Position numbers and translations under genes: made by a program. A stretch of 64,000 nucleotides of DNA, from NCBI GenBank assembly GCA_902776435.1, contig CACYQB010000007.1, positions 124,001-188,000 on the forward strand, given 5' to 3'. The notes under the pieces were generated by a model. That model made no database searches. It was given only the letters and a program-made list of their open reading frames with translations, and was not told where the DNA came from. Of the stretch, positions 43,739-56,262 are shown in pieces. This stretch comes from an uncultured Bacteroidales bacterium (GTDB lineage Bacteria > Bacteroidota > Bacteroidia > Bacteroidales > Muribaculaceae). The number at the start of each line of letters is the position of its first letter. Positions within the stretch are counted from its first letter, which is position 1.

Positions 43739-43773
43739 GGAAATCCATTAAAATGTTAAAGAATCACTCAAAA

Positions 43774-43873
43774 TTGTTGATTCAAAACAACAATTTTTCT
43801 TCATTTTTGTTGATTCCAACCCACAATTTTTACCCAATTTTGTTGTTTAGATTCAACAAAAGCAGTAATTTTG
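43774..43873 (+). repeat. 33-bp-spaced repeat array in the promoter of the second AAA ATPase
   Basis: Units begin TTGTTG at 43774, 43807 and 43840, exactly 33 bases apart. Units 1 and 2 are identical at about 26 of 33 positions; unit 3 is more diverged. Each unit ends in a TTTTG, and in the last one this forms a real -7 box, TAATTTTG (43866-43873), with TTG 20 bases upstream. Same period as the array at 7311-7464, different sequence. Confidence 0.7.
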
Positions 43874-43894
43874 CGCCATCAATATGGTTCAAAT

Positions 43895-45100
43895 ATGGAT
43901 ATTCAGGAATTATATACGAACAGTTACAGACTTGTTTCTCAGGTAAGCACGAAGAGAAAAAGGTATTTGTATCACCAACTACCATGGGATGTAAGAATGC
44001 TTTGCATTCGTGGATCCCGAGGCGTGGGCAAGACGACCCTATTGCTTCAACGCATAGCCGAAGCCTTTCCTGCAGGCAGTAATCAAGCCTTATATGTCTC
44101 ACTTGACGAACTCTGGTTCAACGAAAACCGCTTAATCGATTTAGCTGATTATCATTATACCCATGGCGGAACCCACCTGTTCCTTGATGAGGTGCATCGT
44201 TATCCACAAGAGAGTTGGGCTCAGGAAATCAAAAATATCTATGACCGCTACCCTGGCTTTCATGTAGTATTTACAGGCTCATCGATTCTTAAAATTGACC
44301 AGTCACAGGCCGACTTGTCGCGGCGATGCCTGTTTTTCACTATGCAAGGGCTCTCATTCAGGGAATATCTTGAGTTTAATGATATTGCCCAATTGGAACC
44401 CATTGCACTGAATCTAATTCTGACAAACCATGTGGCCCTTGCTATAGAGATTACTCGACAAGTGCATGTACTGCAATATTTTGGAGAATATTTGCGCCAT
44501 GGCTATTATCCATTCTATAACGAATTGGCCGAAGGCTATGAGATGGCTTTACGTCAAATTGTAGTAAATGTCATTGAGCAAGATATTCCCCAAGCAGAAT
44601 CGATTGAGCAAAACACAGTCAATCGCATGAAACGCTTAATTGCATTGATTGCGCGTGTAACTCCCTTCACAGTTAACGTGAGCCGTATTGCCAACACACT
44701 GGAATGTGACCGCCAAACTGTGCATAAGCTTTTACGTACGATGCAACGTGCTTCCCTTATCAATTTGCTGTTTAAGGGCAAAAACAATATGCAACAATTG
44801 GTAAAACCTGAAAAAGTTTATCTCGAAAACACCAATTTGATTTATGCCCTTTCAAGTGATATCAGTATTGGCAACGTTCGTGAGACATTTTTTTCTAACC
44901 AGTTGTTTAATGATCATGAATTGGCGTTCAGTGGCAGCGGTGATTTCCTGGTTGACAATATTCACACAGTTGAGGTGGGTGGACATCGCAAGTCGTTTGA
45001 CCAAATTAAAGACATGCCCAACAGTTATCTTGCCGTTGATGATATTGAAATAGGAAATGGCAATAGAATTCCACTATGGCTTTTCGGTTTTATGTATTAA
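43895..45100 (+). CDS. AAA family ATPase
   Basis: 401 residues from MDIQELYTNSYRL. Walker A 'CIRGSRGVGKTTLLLQ' is near residue 40 and Walker B 'THLFLDEVHRYP' near 100. 'HVVFTGSSILKIDQSQADLS' and 'LSFREYLEF' follow, as in the archaeal-type/AAA_14 ATPases. A winged-helix-like region ('SRIANTLECDRQTVHKLLRTM') is near 270. The C terminus ends 'NTVEVGGHRKSFDQI...', a degenerate counterpart of the nuclease-like end. The frame opens at a TTG (43871) inside the promoter, so ATG 43895 is used. AT-rich relative to neighbours. Confidence 0.82.
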   Translation: MDIQELYTNSYRLVSQVSTKRKRYLYHQLPWDVRMLCIRGSRGVGKTTLLLQRIAEAFPAGSNQALYVSLDELWFNENRLIDLADYHYTHGGTHLFLDEVHRYPQESWAQEIKNIYDRYPGFHVVFTGSSILKIDQSQADLSRRCLFFTMQGLSFREYLEFNDIAQLEPIALNLILTNHVALAIEITRQVHVLQYFGEYLRHGYYPFYNELAEGYEMALRQIVVNVIEQDIPQAESIEQNTVNRMKRLIALIARVTPFTVNVSRIANTLECDRQTVHKLLRTMQRASLINLLFKGKNNMQQLVKPEKVYLENTNLIYALSSDISIGNVRETFFSNQLFNDHELAFSGSGDFLVDNIHTVEVGGHRKSFDQIKDMPNSYLAVDDIEIGNGNRIPLWLFGFMY

Positions 45101-45144
45101 TAAACAGCTGTAAATCAGCAGATAATTTATTGCGAAGATTTTCG

Positions 45145-45162
45145 TTGCGAAAAATTTCGCAA
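45145..45162. other. Inverted repeat upstream of CDF transporter
   Basis: TTGCGAAAAATTTCGCAA, an 18-base palindrome; a further GCGAA copy lies just before it. It could be an operator or weak terminator in the 95-base gap. Confidence 0.35.
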
Positions 45163-45195
45163 TAGCAAGAAAGATTAAAGGAAATAATTAAAAAT

Positions 45196-46299
45196 ATGGA
45201 TCGTTCTTCACAGATTATCAGGACCAGTTGGATTGGCATTATCGCCAACGTGTTGTTAGCCGCTTTCAAGGCTGGAGTAGGCTTGTTAGCAAGTTCGGTG
45301 GCCATCATTATGGATGCCGTGAACAACCTGAGTGACGCGCTCTCGAGTGTCATCACCATTGTAGGCACCAAACTATCGCAGCGACCCGCTGACAGGAAAC
45401 ACCCCTTTGGGTTCGGGCGCATCGAGTACTTCAGCGCCATCATTATCGCCGTGATTGTACTCTCGGCTGGCGTGACCTCGCTCATCGAGTCGATAAAAAA
45501 GATTATTGAGCCGACAACACCCACTTACACCACCGTCACACTCATTGTCATTATTGTGGCCATTGTGGTGAAACTGGTGCTCGGCCGATATGTCAAGTCA
45601 CAAGGAGAGAAACTCAAGAGTGACGCACTCATAGCCTCGGGCTCAGATGCTCTGTTCGACGCTATCATCACATTGGCGACGCTCATCTCAGCAGGCGTGA
45701 TGCTGTTGTGGAATGTCTCGCTTGACGGCATCCTGGGTGCCCTCATCTCGCTGGTCATCATCAAGGCCGGTATCGAGATGCTTGCGTCTCCTATCAATGA
45801 ACTGCTTGGTGCCAAGATTTCGCCCGAACTGCTCTCGCAGATCAAGAAGGATGTCTGCGGCTTTGACGGAGTTCACGGTGTATTTGACATCATCGTTCAC
45901 AATTATGGTCCTGACGTACAAATCGGATCCCTGCACATCAACGTCCTGGACACGATGAACGCCCATCAGATTCACGGCCTCACTCGTCGCATCAGCGAAG
46001 AAATGTTTGACCGTCATGGCATCATCATGACAGTCGGCGTATATGCAGTGGCCACTGGCGAGAACAAGCGCGCCCAGTTGCAGCACACCCTCATGAAAGC
46101 TGCAGCAGCCCATGAGCACGTCGAGCAAGTCCATGGCTTCTACTACTTTGAGGACGAACACCGCGTCTCCATCGATGTGGTGCCCGATATCTCCATCCAC
46201 GACGATGCCGCATTCATCGAAGAACTGAAAGCCGAACGGCAGCCCCTCGTCCCCGACGCCACTGTCTCCATCGTCATCGACCACAACTACAGCGAGTAG
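45196..46299 (+). CDS. Cation diffusion facilitator (CDF) transporter
   Basis: 367 residues. Six membrane helices cover about the first 210 residues, with the signature 'IIMDAVNNLSDALSS' in helix 2 and 'DRKHPFGFGRIEYFSA'. The helix 5 metal pair is in 'SDALFDAIITL'. A C-terminal cytoplasmic domain follows. CDF proteins export Zn2+, Fe2+, Mn2+ or Co2+ in exchange for protons; the Asn/Asp pattern alone does not settle the metal. Confidence 0.9.
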   Translation: MDRSSQIIRTSWIGIIANVLLAAFKAGVGLLASSVAIIMDAVNNLSDALSSVITIVGTKLSQRPADRKHPFGFGRIEYFSAIIIAVIVLSAGVTSLIESIKKIIEPTTPTYTTVTLIVIIVAIVVKLVLGRYVKSQGEKLKSDALIASGSDALFDAIITLATLISAGVMLLWNVSLDGILGALISLVIIKAGIEMLASPINELLGAKISPELLSQIKKDVCGFDGVHGVFDIIVHNYGPDVQIGSLHINVLDTMNAHQIHGLTRRISEEMFDRHGIIMTVGVYAVATGENKRAQLQHTLMKAAAAHEHVEQVHGFYYFEDEHRVSIDVVPDISIHDDAAFIEELKAERQPLVPDATVSIVIDHNYSE

Positions 46300-46861
46300 T
46301 AATGCTCGCTGCACTCGTAGTTTAGAGTTTAAAGAGGTATCCGCATTCCTTTAATTGTTACAACAACTGAACCATCTGATAGCACTGAGAATCAGACTCG
46401 GACTTTTCGGATAGTTCACTTGTTTATGCCAATCAGTAGGTTAAAATAAAACATTCTTTGATAAATATCAATCTCAGTGTCCACAACACAATAATTACAT
46501 GCCACAGTTATTTTATCGGACGCTTTTTTGGCTTTATGCGTTATTATCACTAATTTTGTCACCGTGCTTTTGAAGACATTCTATAAAGCACAAAAGACAT
46601 ATTAAAGAGCGAATTCTTTCGAGTAACGTTAGCTGCGTTATCCTTCTATTGAAATCTCGACAATTTCAACTTACTCTGGATAACAAGCATAGATGTTCGC
46701 ACCTGTATAGGTGTGGGCTGTTGGCTTGTATTGAGTAAGGGCAGTCGAGAGCCTCAATGGAGATACTAAGTGACAGATTCATACCTTTTTTGTGTCTTTA
46801 CATGAGAATGACATTTCATTTATTCACCTATTTATTAACAATTTAAAGACACAAAACAGTC
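46300..46861 (+). promoter_or_regulatory. 562-base spacer with structured leader-like segment
   Basis: No gene is seen. Near its 3' end CACCTGTATAGGTG (46700-46713) forms a short hairpin, and ATTGAG (46730-46735) pairs with CTCAAT (46753-46758) around a 17-base loop. A TACCTTTT at 46792-46799 is a near match to a -7 box. It may be a 5' leader or regulatory region of the LRR-dockerin gene. Confidence 0.3.
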
Positions 46862-49800
46862 ATGGTTTACAAGAAATTACTCTTTTTGTTCCTGCTGACA
46901 CTACTCATGCCAGCCACCGCCAACGCCTTGTACTTTACTGTCAATTACATCTCTTACAGTACCAACGGCACCAATGCCACAGTAACTGGCACTTCCCACA
47001 CGTCATCTACTACCAGTGGATACCTGACCATCCCTTCCACGGTCACCTATGAAGGAACGACCTATAATGTCACTGCCATCAGTGCTTCAGCCTTCAGTTC
47101 AAAATCGTGGCTTAAGTCCATATCCATCCCGGCCTCGGTAACCTCCCTGGGCACTAAAGCGTTCTATGCATGCTCAAATATAACAAGCATCACGCTCTCT
47201 ACCAGTGCCATCACTTCTATTGGAGAGTCCACCTTCCAGAACTGTAGCAGCCTGACAGGCATCACACTCCCCAACACCGTCAAGGAGATTGGAATTCGCG
47301 CATTCAGTGGTTGTTCAAGCATGACAACTGCCAATATAGGTAGTTCCGTGGAGACTATAGGCAATTATGCATTCTCTAATTGTTCGAAGCTGACGAGTAT
47401 CAACATCCCCAACACCACAACTTCCATCGGCACTAGCGCCTTCTCTTATTGCTCGGCAATGACAACCGCAACCCTTGGCAGTTCCGTGGAGACGATAGGC
47501 AATAGTGCATTCACCTCTTGCTCAAAGCTGACGAGGATTGACATTCCCAATGCCACGACGTCGATTGGCACCTACACTTTTTATAACTGCTCGGCATTGA
47601 CTACCGCGACTCTTGGCAATTCCGTGGAATCTATTGGATATTATGCATTCCAGGGTTGTGCGAAGCTGACAGGCATCAACATTCCCAACTCAGTCAAAAC
47701 CATTGATGGCTACGCATTTACCGGTTGTACCGCTCTGGCAACGGCTACCTTTGGCAACTCGCTCCAGAGCATCGGCAACAGCGCGTTTAAGGACTGCTCC
47801 AGCTTGGCTAGCATTTCTATTCCCAACACAGTCACGAGCATCGGACGATGGGCATTCGCAGGTTGCACCAGTCTGAATAGCGCAACTCTCTCAAATGCCA
47901 TCACCGTAATCAACGACTCCACATTTGCCCATTGCAGCCTCACGAGTCTGGTCATTCCCAACTCAGTTAAGACCATCGGCAAGAAGGCGTTTCTACAAAA
48001 TGAGAGCTTGGGTAGCGTGTCGTTTGGCAACTCTCTGGAGACGATTGGGGAACAGGCTTTCTATGGATGCTCTGGCTTGGCAAGCATCACAATCCCCAAC
48101 TCGGTGAAGACCATCGGCATCAATGCCTTTAGAGGCTGTTCACGTGCGACCACATTGACCTTGCCCAATTCCATCACCACTATTGGCAACTACGCATTCT
48201 ATGGATGTACGGGATTGACAAACGTGACCATTCCCAACTCAATGACGTCCATCAGCGCTGGTTTATTCTATGGTTGCACGGGCCTGATCAACATCAACAT
48301 CCCCAACACCATCGCCACTATCGGAGGATCGGCGTTTTATCAATGTACCAGTTTGACCGATTTGACCATTCCTAACTCCGTCACGGACATCGGCGCATCA
48401 GCTTTCTATGGCTGCACAGGACTGACGAGCGTCAATATTCCCAATTCGGTCACAAACGTCGGAAGCAGCGCCTTTGCCTATTGCTCGGGCTTGACCAGTG
48501 CGACCATCGGCAATAGCGTTGCAACCATCGGCAGTTATGCGTTCAGGGATTGTACGGGTTTGACGACCCTGTCGATTCCCAAATCGGTCACATCTATCGG
48601 GACTGGCGGTTTCTCGGGCTGCACAGGGTTAAAGTCGTTGTATTTTAACGCTCAGAATTGTGCTGACTTCACTGCCAATAACAGCAGTTACCAGTACTAT
48701 AGTGTCTTCTATAATTGTCCATTGGAAATCATTGTCACTGGCAATGAAGTGGCACGCATCCCCGCCTACATGACAGGATATGCCAAGAAAGCTTCCCTCA
48801 CCACACTGATTATCGGTAACCAGGTTGCCAACATCGGCGATTATGCATTCCAGGGTTGTACCAACTTGACAGGGCTGACACTGCCAAATTCCATTGCCAG
48901 CATGGGTGCTAACTCGTTCACGGGTTGCACCAAGCTCAAGACACTCTACATCTCGGGTAATGGTGAATGGATGGCAGGTAAATTGCCCATGAATACTGCA
49001 ATCGAGACCCTTTACATCGGTAGCGGTATTACCTTGCTGAGCGATATGCAAGTGAATCCGGCAAATGTTTATTCTTTTGCCGCCGAGCCTCCCACATGTC
49101 ACAGCAACGCATTCTCGGGCTACACGGGAGTGCTGCACGTCCCCGCCACCTCGTTTGCAGATTACTGCTTTGCCCCCACTTGGGAAAACTTTAACAACGT
49201 TGAGGCAAACGCCATTGAACCCAAGTCAATCGTCTTGAGCCAAACCAGTTTGGAATTGACACCGGATTCTCAGGCTACATTGACGGCTAACTTAACTCCA
49301 GTTGAGTCTAATCCCAACACGATTATGTGGTATACGAGTGATCCCAGTGTGGCTACCGTAGTCAATGGCGTAGTTACAGCAATTGCTTTAGGCGAATGTG
49401 ATATCGTCGCTTACTGCTATCCCGTGGTTAGTGTTTGTCATGTAGTTGTGGGTTCTAATGTCATCATCACGCTGGATAAGCACAAAATCTGGCTAATGCC
49501 CAACCATATGGAAACATTGACCGCTACCGTAACACCTGTTGCCACAGAGCTCGAAGTGACTTCGAGTGACCCCACTGTAGCCAACGCACGTATTGTAAAT
49601 GGTGCTATACGTGTTGTGGCCATCAAGTCAGGCACAACAATCGTTACCGTTGGCTCGGTTGATGGCACAGCCCAACCCGACACCTGCCAGGTTATTGTTT
49701 ACACCGAAGGTGGAGATGTTAATGGAGACGGCCGAATCAGTATCAGCGATGTCACCGCCTTGATTGACTTGTTGCTGGTAGGCGACAGCATTGAGAACCC

Positions 49801-49882
49801 CGTAGCCGATGTCAATGGTGATGGGAAAATCAGCATTTCAGACGTTACTGCCCTCATCGACAAACTATTAGCAGGAGACTAG
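46862..49882 (+). CDS. Large secreted BspA-like LRR protein with dockerin-like C terminus
   Basis: 1006 residues with a signal peptide (MVYKKLLFLFLLTLLMPATA). Residues about 60-770 are LRR_5 repeats of 22-24 residues ('IPNSVTSIG.SAF..C.GLT.V'), roughly 28 of them. Two Big_2-like Ig domains follow at about 785-940. The C terminus is a dockerin-like pair, 'DVNGDGRISISDVTALIDLL' and 'DVNGDGKISISDVTALIDKL'. Surface adhesion or protein binding is the usual BspA role; this is inferred. Related to the proteins at 46-3921 and 58468-60312. Confidence 0.88.
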   Translation: MVYKKLLFLFLLTLLMPATANALYFTVNYISYSTNGTNATVTGTSHTSSTTSGYLTIPSTVTYEGTTYNVTAISASAFSSKSWLKSISIPASVTSLGTKAFYACSNITSITLSTSAITSIGESTFQNCSSLTGITLPNTVKEIGIRAFSGCSSMTTANIGSSVETIGNYAFSNCSKLTSINIPNTTTSIGTSAFSYCSAMTTATLGSSVETIGNSAFTSCSKLTRIDIPNATTSIGTYTFYNCSALTTATLGNSVESIGYYAFQGCAKLTGINIPNSVKTIDGYAFTGCTALATATFGNSLQSIGNSAFKDCSSLASISIPNTVTSIGRWAFAGCTSLNSATLSNAITVINDSTFAHCSLTSLVIPNSVKTIGKKAFLQNESLGSVSFGNSLETIGEQAFYGCSGLASITIPNSVKTIGINAFRGCSRATTLTLPNSITTIGNYAFYGCTGLTNVTIPNSMTSISAGLFYGCTGLININIPNTIATIGGSAFYQCTSLTDLTIPNSVTDIGASAFYGCTGLTSVNIPNSVTNVGSSAFAYCSGLTSATIGNSVATIGSYAFRDCTGLTTLSIPKSVTSIGTGGFSGCTGLKSLYFNAQNCADFTANNSSYQYYSVFYNCPLEIIVTGNEVARIPAYMTGYAKKASLTTLIIGNQVANIGDYAFQGCTNLTGLTLPNSIASMGANSFTGCTKLKTLYISGNGEWMAGKLPMNTAIETLYIGSGITLLSDMQVNPANVYSFAAEPPTCHSNAFSGYTGVLHVPATSFADYCFAPTWENFNNVEANAIEPKSIVLSQTSLELTPDSQATLTANLTPVESNPNTIMWYTSDPSVATVVNGVVTAIALGECDIVAYCYPVVSVCHVVVGSNVIITLDKHKIWLMPNHMETLTATVTPVATELEVTSSDPTVANARIVNGAIRVVAIKSGTTIVTVGSVDGTAQPDTCQVIVYTEGGDVNGDGRISISDVTALIDLLLVGDSIENPVADVNGDGKISISDVTALIDKLLAGD

Positions 49883-49924
49883 CCAATATAATCAATAGGC
49901 TTCTACTGATGATTCTATAAGTTG

Positions 49925-49955
49925 AGAGCGCGCCTTTTCATCCTAGGCGCGCTCT
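49925..49955. terminator. Bidirectional terminator
   Basis: AGAGCGCGCC pairs with GGCGCGCTCT around an 11-base loop, between the convergent LRR and GH2 genes. Confidence 0.8.
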
Positions 49956-49969
49956 AACTTTGATAGACC

Positions 49970-53082
<3,113 letters not shown>

Positions 53083-53088
<6 letters not shown>

Positions 53089-53844
53089 GTTGCGTAGGTA
53101 TTCTTCGGCTCGGGCAAGGTCCTCAGGGGTGTCGATGCCAATGGTAACTGTGGTGGTGATACCCGCCTTGATGATATAACCGTTCTCCAGCCAGCGTAAT
53201 TGCTCAAGTGACTCAGCCAATTCCAGCGGCGACTGCGGCAGGCGTGTGATTTGGGCCAACACAGCAGCACGATAGGCATACATGCCCACGTGGGTATAGT
53301 ACTGAGTCATTTTGGGCCATTCGTCACGCTCTTTGCCCCTTATGAATGGGATCACCGAGCGCGAAAAATAACGGGCGCGCATCTGGCTATCCAGTACGAC
53401 TTTAGGGCTATTGGGGTTCTCCAACTCGCTGTAGGGACGACTGGCATCAAATGGGCGCACAAGCGTCGCAATGTCGGTCGTTTCATCCTCAAAGCATGCC
53501 ATAATAGCTTGCAACTGATCAGGTTGGATGAACGGCTCATCGCCCTGGATGTTGATAATCACATCCTCGCCGCCCCCATTCTTCAGGTAGGCTTCCTGAC
53601 AGCGATCAGTGCCGCTTCGATGCTCGGTACTCGTCATCACCGCTTTGCCTCCAAAGGCCTCCACCGCCGCCATGATGCGGTCATCATCGGTAGCGACCAC
53701 CACACGGTCGAGCGCCTTGCTCACCTGACGATAAACCCGCTCGATCATCGTCATGCCACCCAGCATCGCCAACGGCTTGCCTGGAAACCTCGTCGAGGCA
53801 TACCTCGCCGGTATAATCCCAATAAAACTCAATTTCTCGTTCAT
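53083..53844 (-). CDS. kdsB: 3-deoxy-manno-octulosonate cytidylyltransferase
   Basis: 253 residues. It begins 'SFIGIIPARYASTRFPGKPLA', the nucleotide-binding start of KdsB, and has 'VVVATDDDRIM' and 'IINIQGDEPFIQPDQL'. It makes CMP-KDO for the inner core of lipopolysaccharide in the cytoplasm. It lies 5 bases after the DUF1016 gene, an unexpected partner; its ATG is the family-typical start. Confidence 0.95.
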
Positions 53845-53849
53845 ATATC

Positions 53850-54983
53850 TTAATTCTTTGTATTAAATTCTCTCTCGTTCAGTTTTGCTTCTATCTCTTT
53901 GATTGTGGGTATTGTACCCTCAATCTTCTCTGGATAGAATTTCTCAAGTTCATATTCCGAAATCCCTATTGGCTGACTACTCGATTCCAGTGCATATTGC
54001 GCTTGAATACGGTCTTTCTCCTTGCAGATAAGCAATCCGATAGTTGGGTTATCGCGTCCTTCTTTGCGTAGTGTATGGTTGCAAGCAACAATATAGCCAC
54101 CCAATTGCCCCACATCGGCAAACTCAAATTTGCCGATTTTCACCTCAATGACCACATAACAAGACAAGTTCAGATTGTAAAACAGCAAATCAATCAAATT
54201 CTCAGTTGATCCAACTTGTATCCTATACTCTTTGCCCACATAGGCAAAGCCAGTGCCGAGTTCCACGAGAAACTGCGTGATGTTATTCAGCAGGCTATCT
54301 TTGAGCAGTCGCTCATTATACCTTCCAGTAATCCCTGTAAAAGCAAAATTATAAGGATCTTTGGTCAGTTCCTGAGCCAAGTCACTCGTTTCTTCGGATA
54401 AGGTTCTTGTGAAATTGGTCAGAGCCTTACCTTGTCGCTCATAGAGATCGGTATCCAGAAAATTAAGTAGCATATTACGGCTCCAGCCGTTGACTACCGT
54501 TTGATGAACAAAAAAAAGTGCCTTCTGTGGCTGGTCTTTACACTTGTCTATAATTCTTATATGGTGTCCCCATGGCACAGAAAACATGTCTTTTTGAATT
54601 TGCTCAACAACTTGTTGAGTAATTAAAGACTGATTCTGCTCAACAACTTGTTGTGTAATTTGCTCCTCAAATTGTGGAGTGATTTCAGTGCATGGTTGAT
54701 ATAGCTGATAAAAGTTTTTCATATACAGCAGGTTCGTCTGGGAAAAGCACGTCGCATCAGGATTCAGATCCTTCAAATCTTTACTCAGATTCTTCATGAA
54801 TCCACTTCCCCAGCGGCTTTCGGCTTTCATTTCAGTAATGTCCCTGCCTAACTCCCAATAGAAGCGCAACATTTCCTCGTTCACTTTCACAGCTGCCTTA
54901 ATCTGGCTCCTGTGGTAGCGACGGCTCAATTCTTTAATCCACTGGATGTAATAATTATCTAATATAGAAATCGATTTTCCCAT
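53850..54983 (-). CDS. DUF1016 / YhcG-type PDDEXK nuclease-domain protein
   Basis: 377 residues. The N-terminal DUF1016 part has 'SRRYHRSQIKAAVKVNEEM', 'WELGRDITEMKAESRWGSGF' and 'NLLYMKNFYQLY'. The C-terminal PDDEXK domain shows 'YRIQVGSTENLIDLLFYNLN' and the E-x-K core 'CYVVIEVKIGKFEFADVGQLGGY'. Homologues are linked to restriction-modification or other mobile defence loci; here no partner is present. A 36-base direct repeat (palindromic CTCAACAACTTGTTGAG at 54603-54619 and a near copy at 54639-54655) encodes a doubled 'ITQQVVEQ'. It is AT-rich and sits between kdsB and the LUD gene, suggesting insertion. Confidence 0.85.
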   Translation of the reverse strand: MGKSISILDNYYIQWIKELSRRYHRSQIKAAVKVNEEMLRFYWELGRDITEMKAESRWGSGFMKNLSKDLKDLNPDATCFSQTNLLYMKNFYQLYQPCTEITPQFEEQITQQVVEQNQSLITQQVVEQIQKDMFSVPWGHHIRIIDKCKDQPQKALFFVHQTVVNGWSRNMLLNFLDTDLYERQGKALTNFTRTLSEETSDLAQELTKDPYNFAFTGITGRYNERLLKDSLLNNITQFLVELGTGFAYVGKEYRIQVGSTENLIDLLFYNLNLSCYVVIEVKIGKFEFADVGQLGGYIVACNHTLRKEGRDNPTIGLLICKEKDRIQAQYALESSSQPIGISEYELEKFYPEKIEGTIPTIKEIEAKLNEREFNTKN

Positions 54984-55044
54984 TCTAAATACAAACCACT
55001 ATTGTTCAAGTTATCTTCTATCCGAAAGAGTTTGTGTTATAGTA

Positions 55045-55683
55045 TCAATAGCCCCAGGACTCTCCCACGAGGATGACGGCATGGCGATGAGCAGGGAAAC
55101 TGTTGCGGGTGAAGTGGACGTAGTTGCAGATGCATTGTGGACTGTTGCAGTTGTGGCACACGCCGTCCAGCCTGCAAGGCGTATCGCAACCCAGGCGGGC
55201 AGTGTTGATGGGTGCAGCCGTGTTGCGGGCACGGGCTAGGGCGGCCTCGATGGTGGGGGCTACCTTGTTCATGCCGATCACGTGGATCACGTTGTGCGGC
55301 CCCCAGGTGATGGCGGCAACGCGGTTGCCACGTCCGTCGATATTGACGATTACGCCATCCTGGGTGATGGCATTAGCGCTGGTAAGAAAGTAATCCACAT
55401 CCATCGCATCAAGGTAGCATTGGCGTTTTTGTTCGGGCGTTTCGGCTTTATCGCGGTCAATAACCTTATACTTACCACTCTCGATGAGTTTACTGGTCAA
55501 CCCCATCTCACGGATGGTCTGTGAGCCTCCCCAAGTGACACTACTGCCCTCGGGCATAAGTGACTTGACAAATGCGACAGCCTCGGCGGCGGTAGCGCAA
55601 TAGTGCGCCTTAAAGTTGCGACGTTCCAAATGCTTGATAATACGTCCAGCCAACAATTCATTATGGATTTCAACAGGAGTCAT
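55045..55683 (-). CDS. LUD-domain protein
   Basis: 212 residues of the LUD (LutC/YkgG, DUF162) fold: 'VTWGGSQTIREMGL', 'TSANAITQDGVIVNIDGRGN' and 'AITWGPHNVIHVIGMNKV'. A C-terminal cysteine cluster, 'CDTPCRLDGVCHNCNSPQCIC', may bind metal. Stand-alone members are common in anaerobes; lactate utilisation is the family label, but lutAB partners are absent here. A 7-bp periodic tract precedes the start codon. Confidence 0.85.
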   Translation of the reverse strand: MTPVEIHNELLAGRIIKHLERRNFKAHYCATAAEAVAFVKSLMPEGSSVTWGGSQTIREMGLTSKLIESGKYKVIDRDKAETPEQKRQCYLDAMDVDYFLTSANAITQDGVIVNIDGRGNRVAAITWGPHNVIHVIGMNKVAPTIEAALARARNTAAPINTARLGCDTPCRLDGVCHNCNSPQCICNYVHFTRNSFPAHRHAVILVGESWGY

Positions 55684-55691
55684 AGTTTATT

Positions 55692-55719
55692 AAGATAAAA
55701 GATAAAAGATAAGAGTTAA
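55692..55719 (-). repeat. 7-bp periodic tract upstream of LUD gene
   Basis: AAGATAA, AAGATAA, AAGATAA, GAGTTAA on the plus strand, between the LUD and DedA-like genes. Confidence 0.7.
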
Positions 55720-55746
55720 TAGATGATTTGGAATCAACTGATTCAA

Positions 55747-56214
55747 TTAGAACAGGTTGATGAGTTTTAGGGAGCCCCAAATGATGGCGGCATAGCGTAT
55801 CAGTTTGCCTATGGTCATCGTGAGGAGGACAATCCATGCATTGGAGCGCACATAGCCCAATGCAACGCTGATTGCCGTGCCCAACATGGGCACGAAAGCA
55901 AAGAATCCCATCCATGCGCCACGATTGTGCATGAAGTGCAGGGCGCGGTCGAGTTTTTCCTTGCTCACGCGGGCATATTTCTCAATCCACTCAATTTTAC
56001 CCAAATGCCCAATATAGTAGCACGTCATGCCACCACTCACATTACCCGCCAAGGCCACAAACAGGCTGGTGACGGGATCCATGTGTAGCGCTCCCACACA
56101 AGCGATGACCAACGCCTCGCTGCTGAACGGGACTATACTACCAGCCAGGAACGACCCCAGGAATAACCCGAAGAAGCCCCATTGGGTAAAAAAATGAATG
56201 AGCGCATCAAGCAT
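55747..56214 (-). CDS. YqaA/DedA-type membrane protein
   Basis: 155 residues, strongly hydrophobic, with three to four membrane segments. 'GLFLGSFLAGSIVPFSSEAL' and 'GNVSGGMTCYYIGHLGK' match the YqaA branch of the SNARE-associated/DedA family, as does 'GFFAFVPMLGTAISVALGYV'. Roles in lipid carrier or phospholipid flipping are known for some DedA members; here it is inferred. Confidence 0.85.
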   Translation of the reverse strand: MLDALIHFFTQWGFFGLFLGSFLAGSIVPFSSEALVIACVGALHMDPVTSLFVALAGNVSGGMTCYYIGHLGKIEWIEKYARVSKEKLDRALHFMHNRGAWMGFFAFVPMLGTAISVALGYVRSNAWIVLLTMTIGKLIRYAAIIWGSLKLINLF

Positions 56215-56262
56215 TTCTCTCTGATGGTTTTCTGTGCCGTGGCTCAGTCACGGCTATCTACA

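Noticed and set aside
46792-47052. 86-residue ORF overlapping the start of the LRR-dockerin gene
   Set aside because: Different frame over a clear signal peptide and LRR start.
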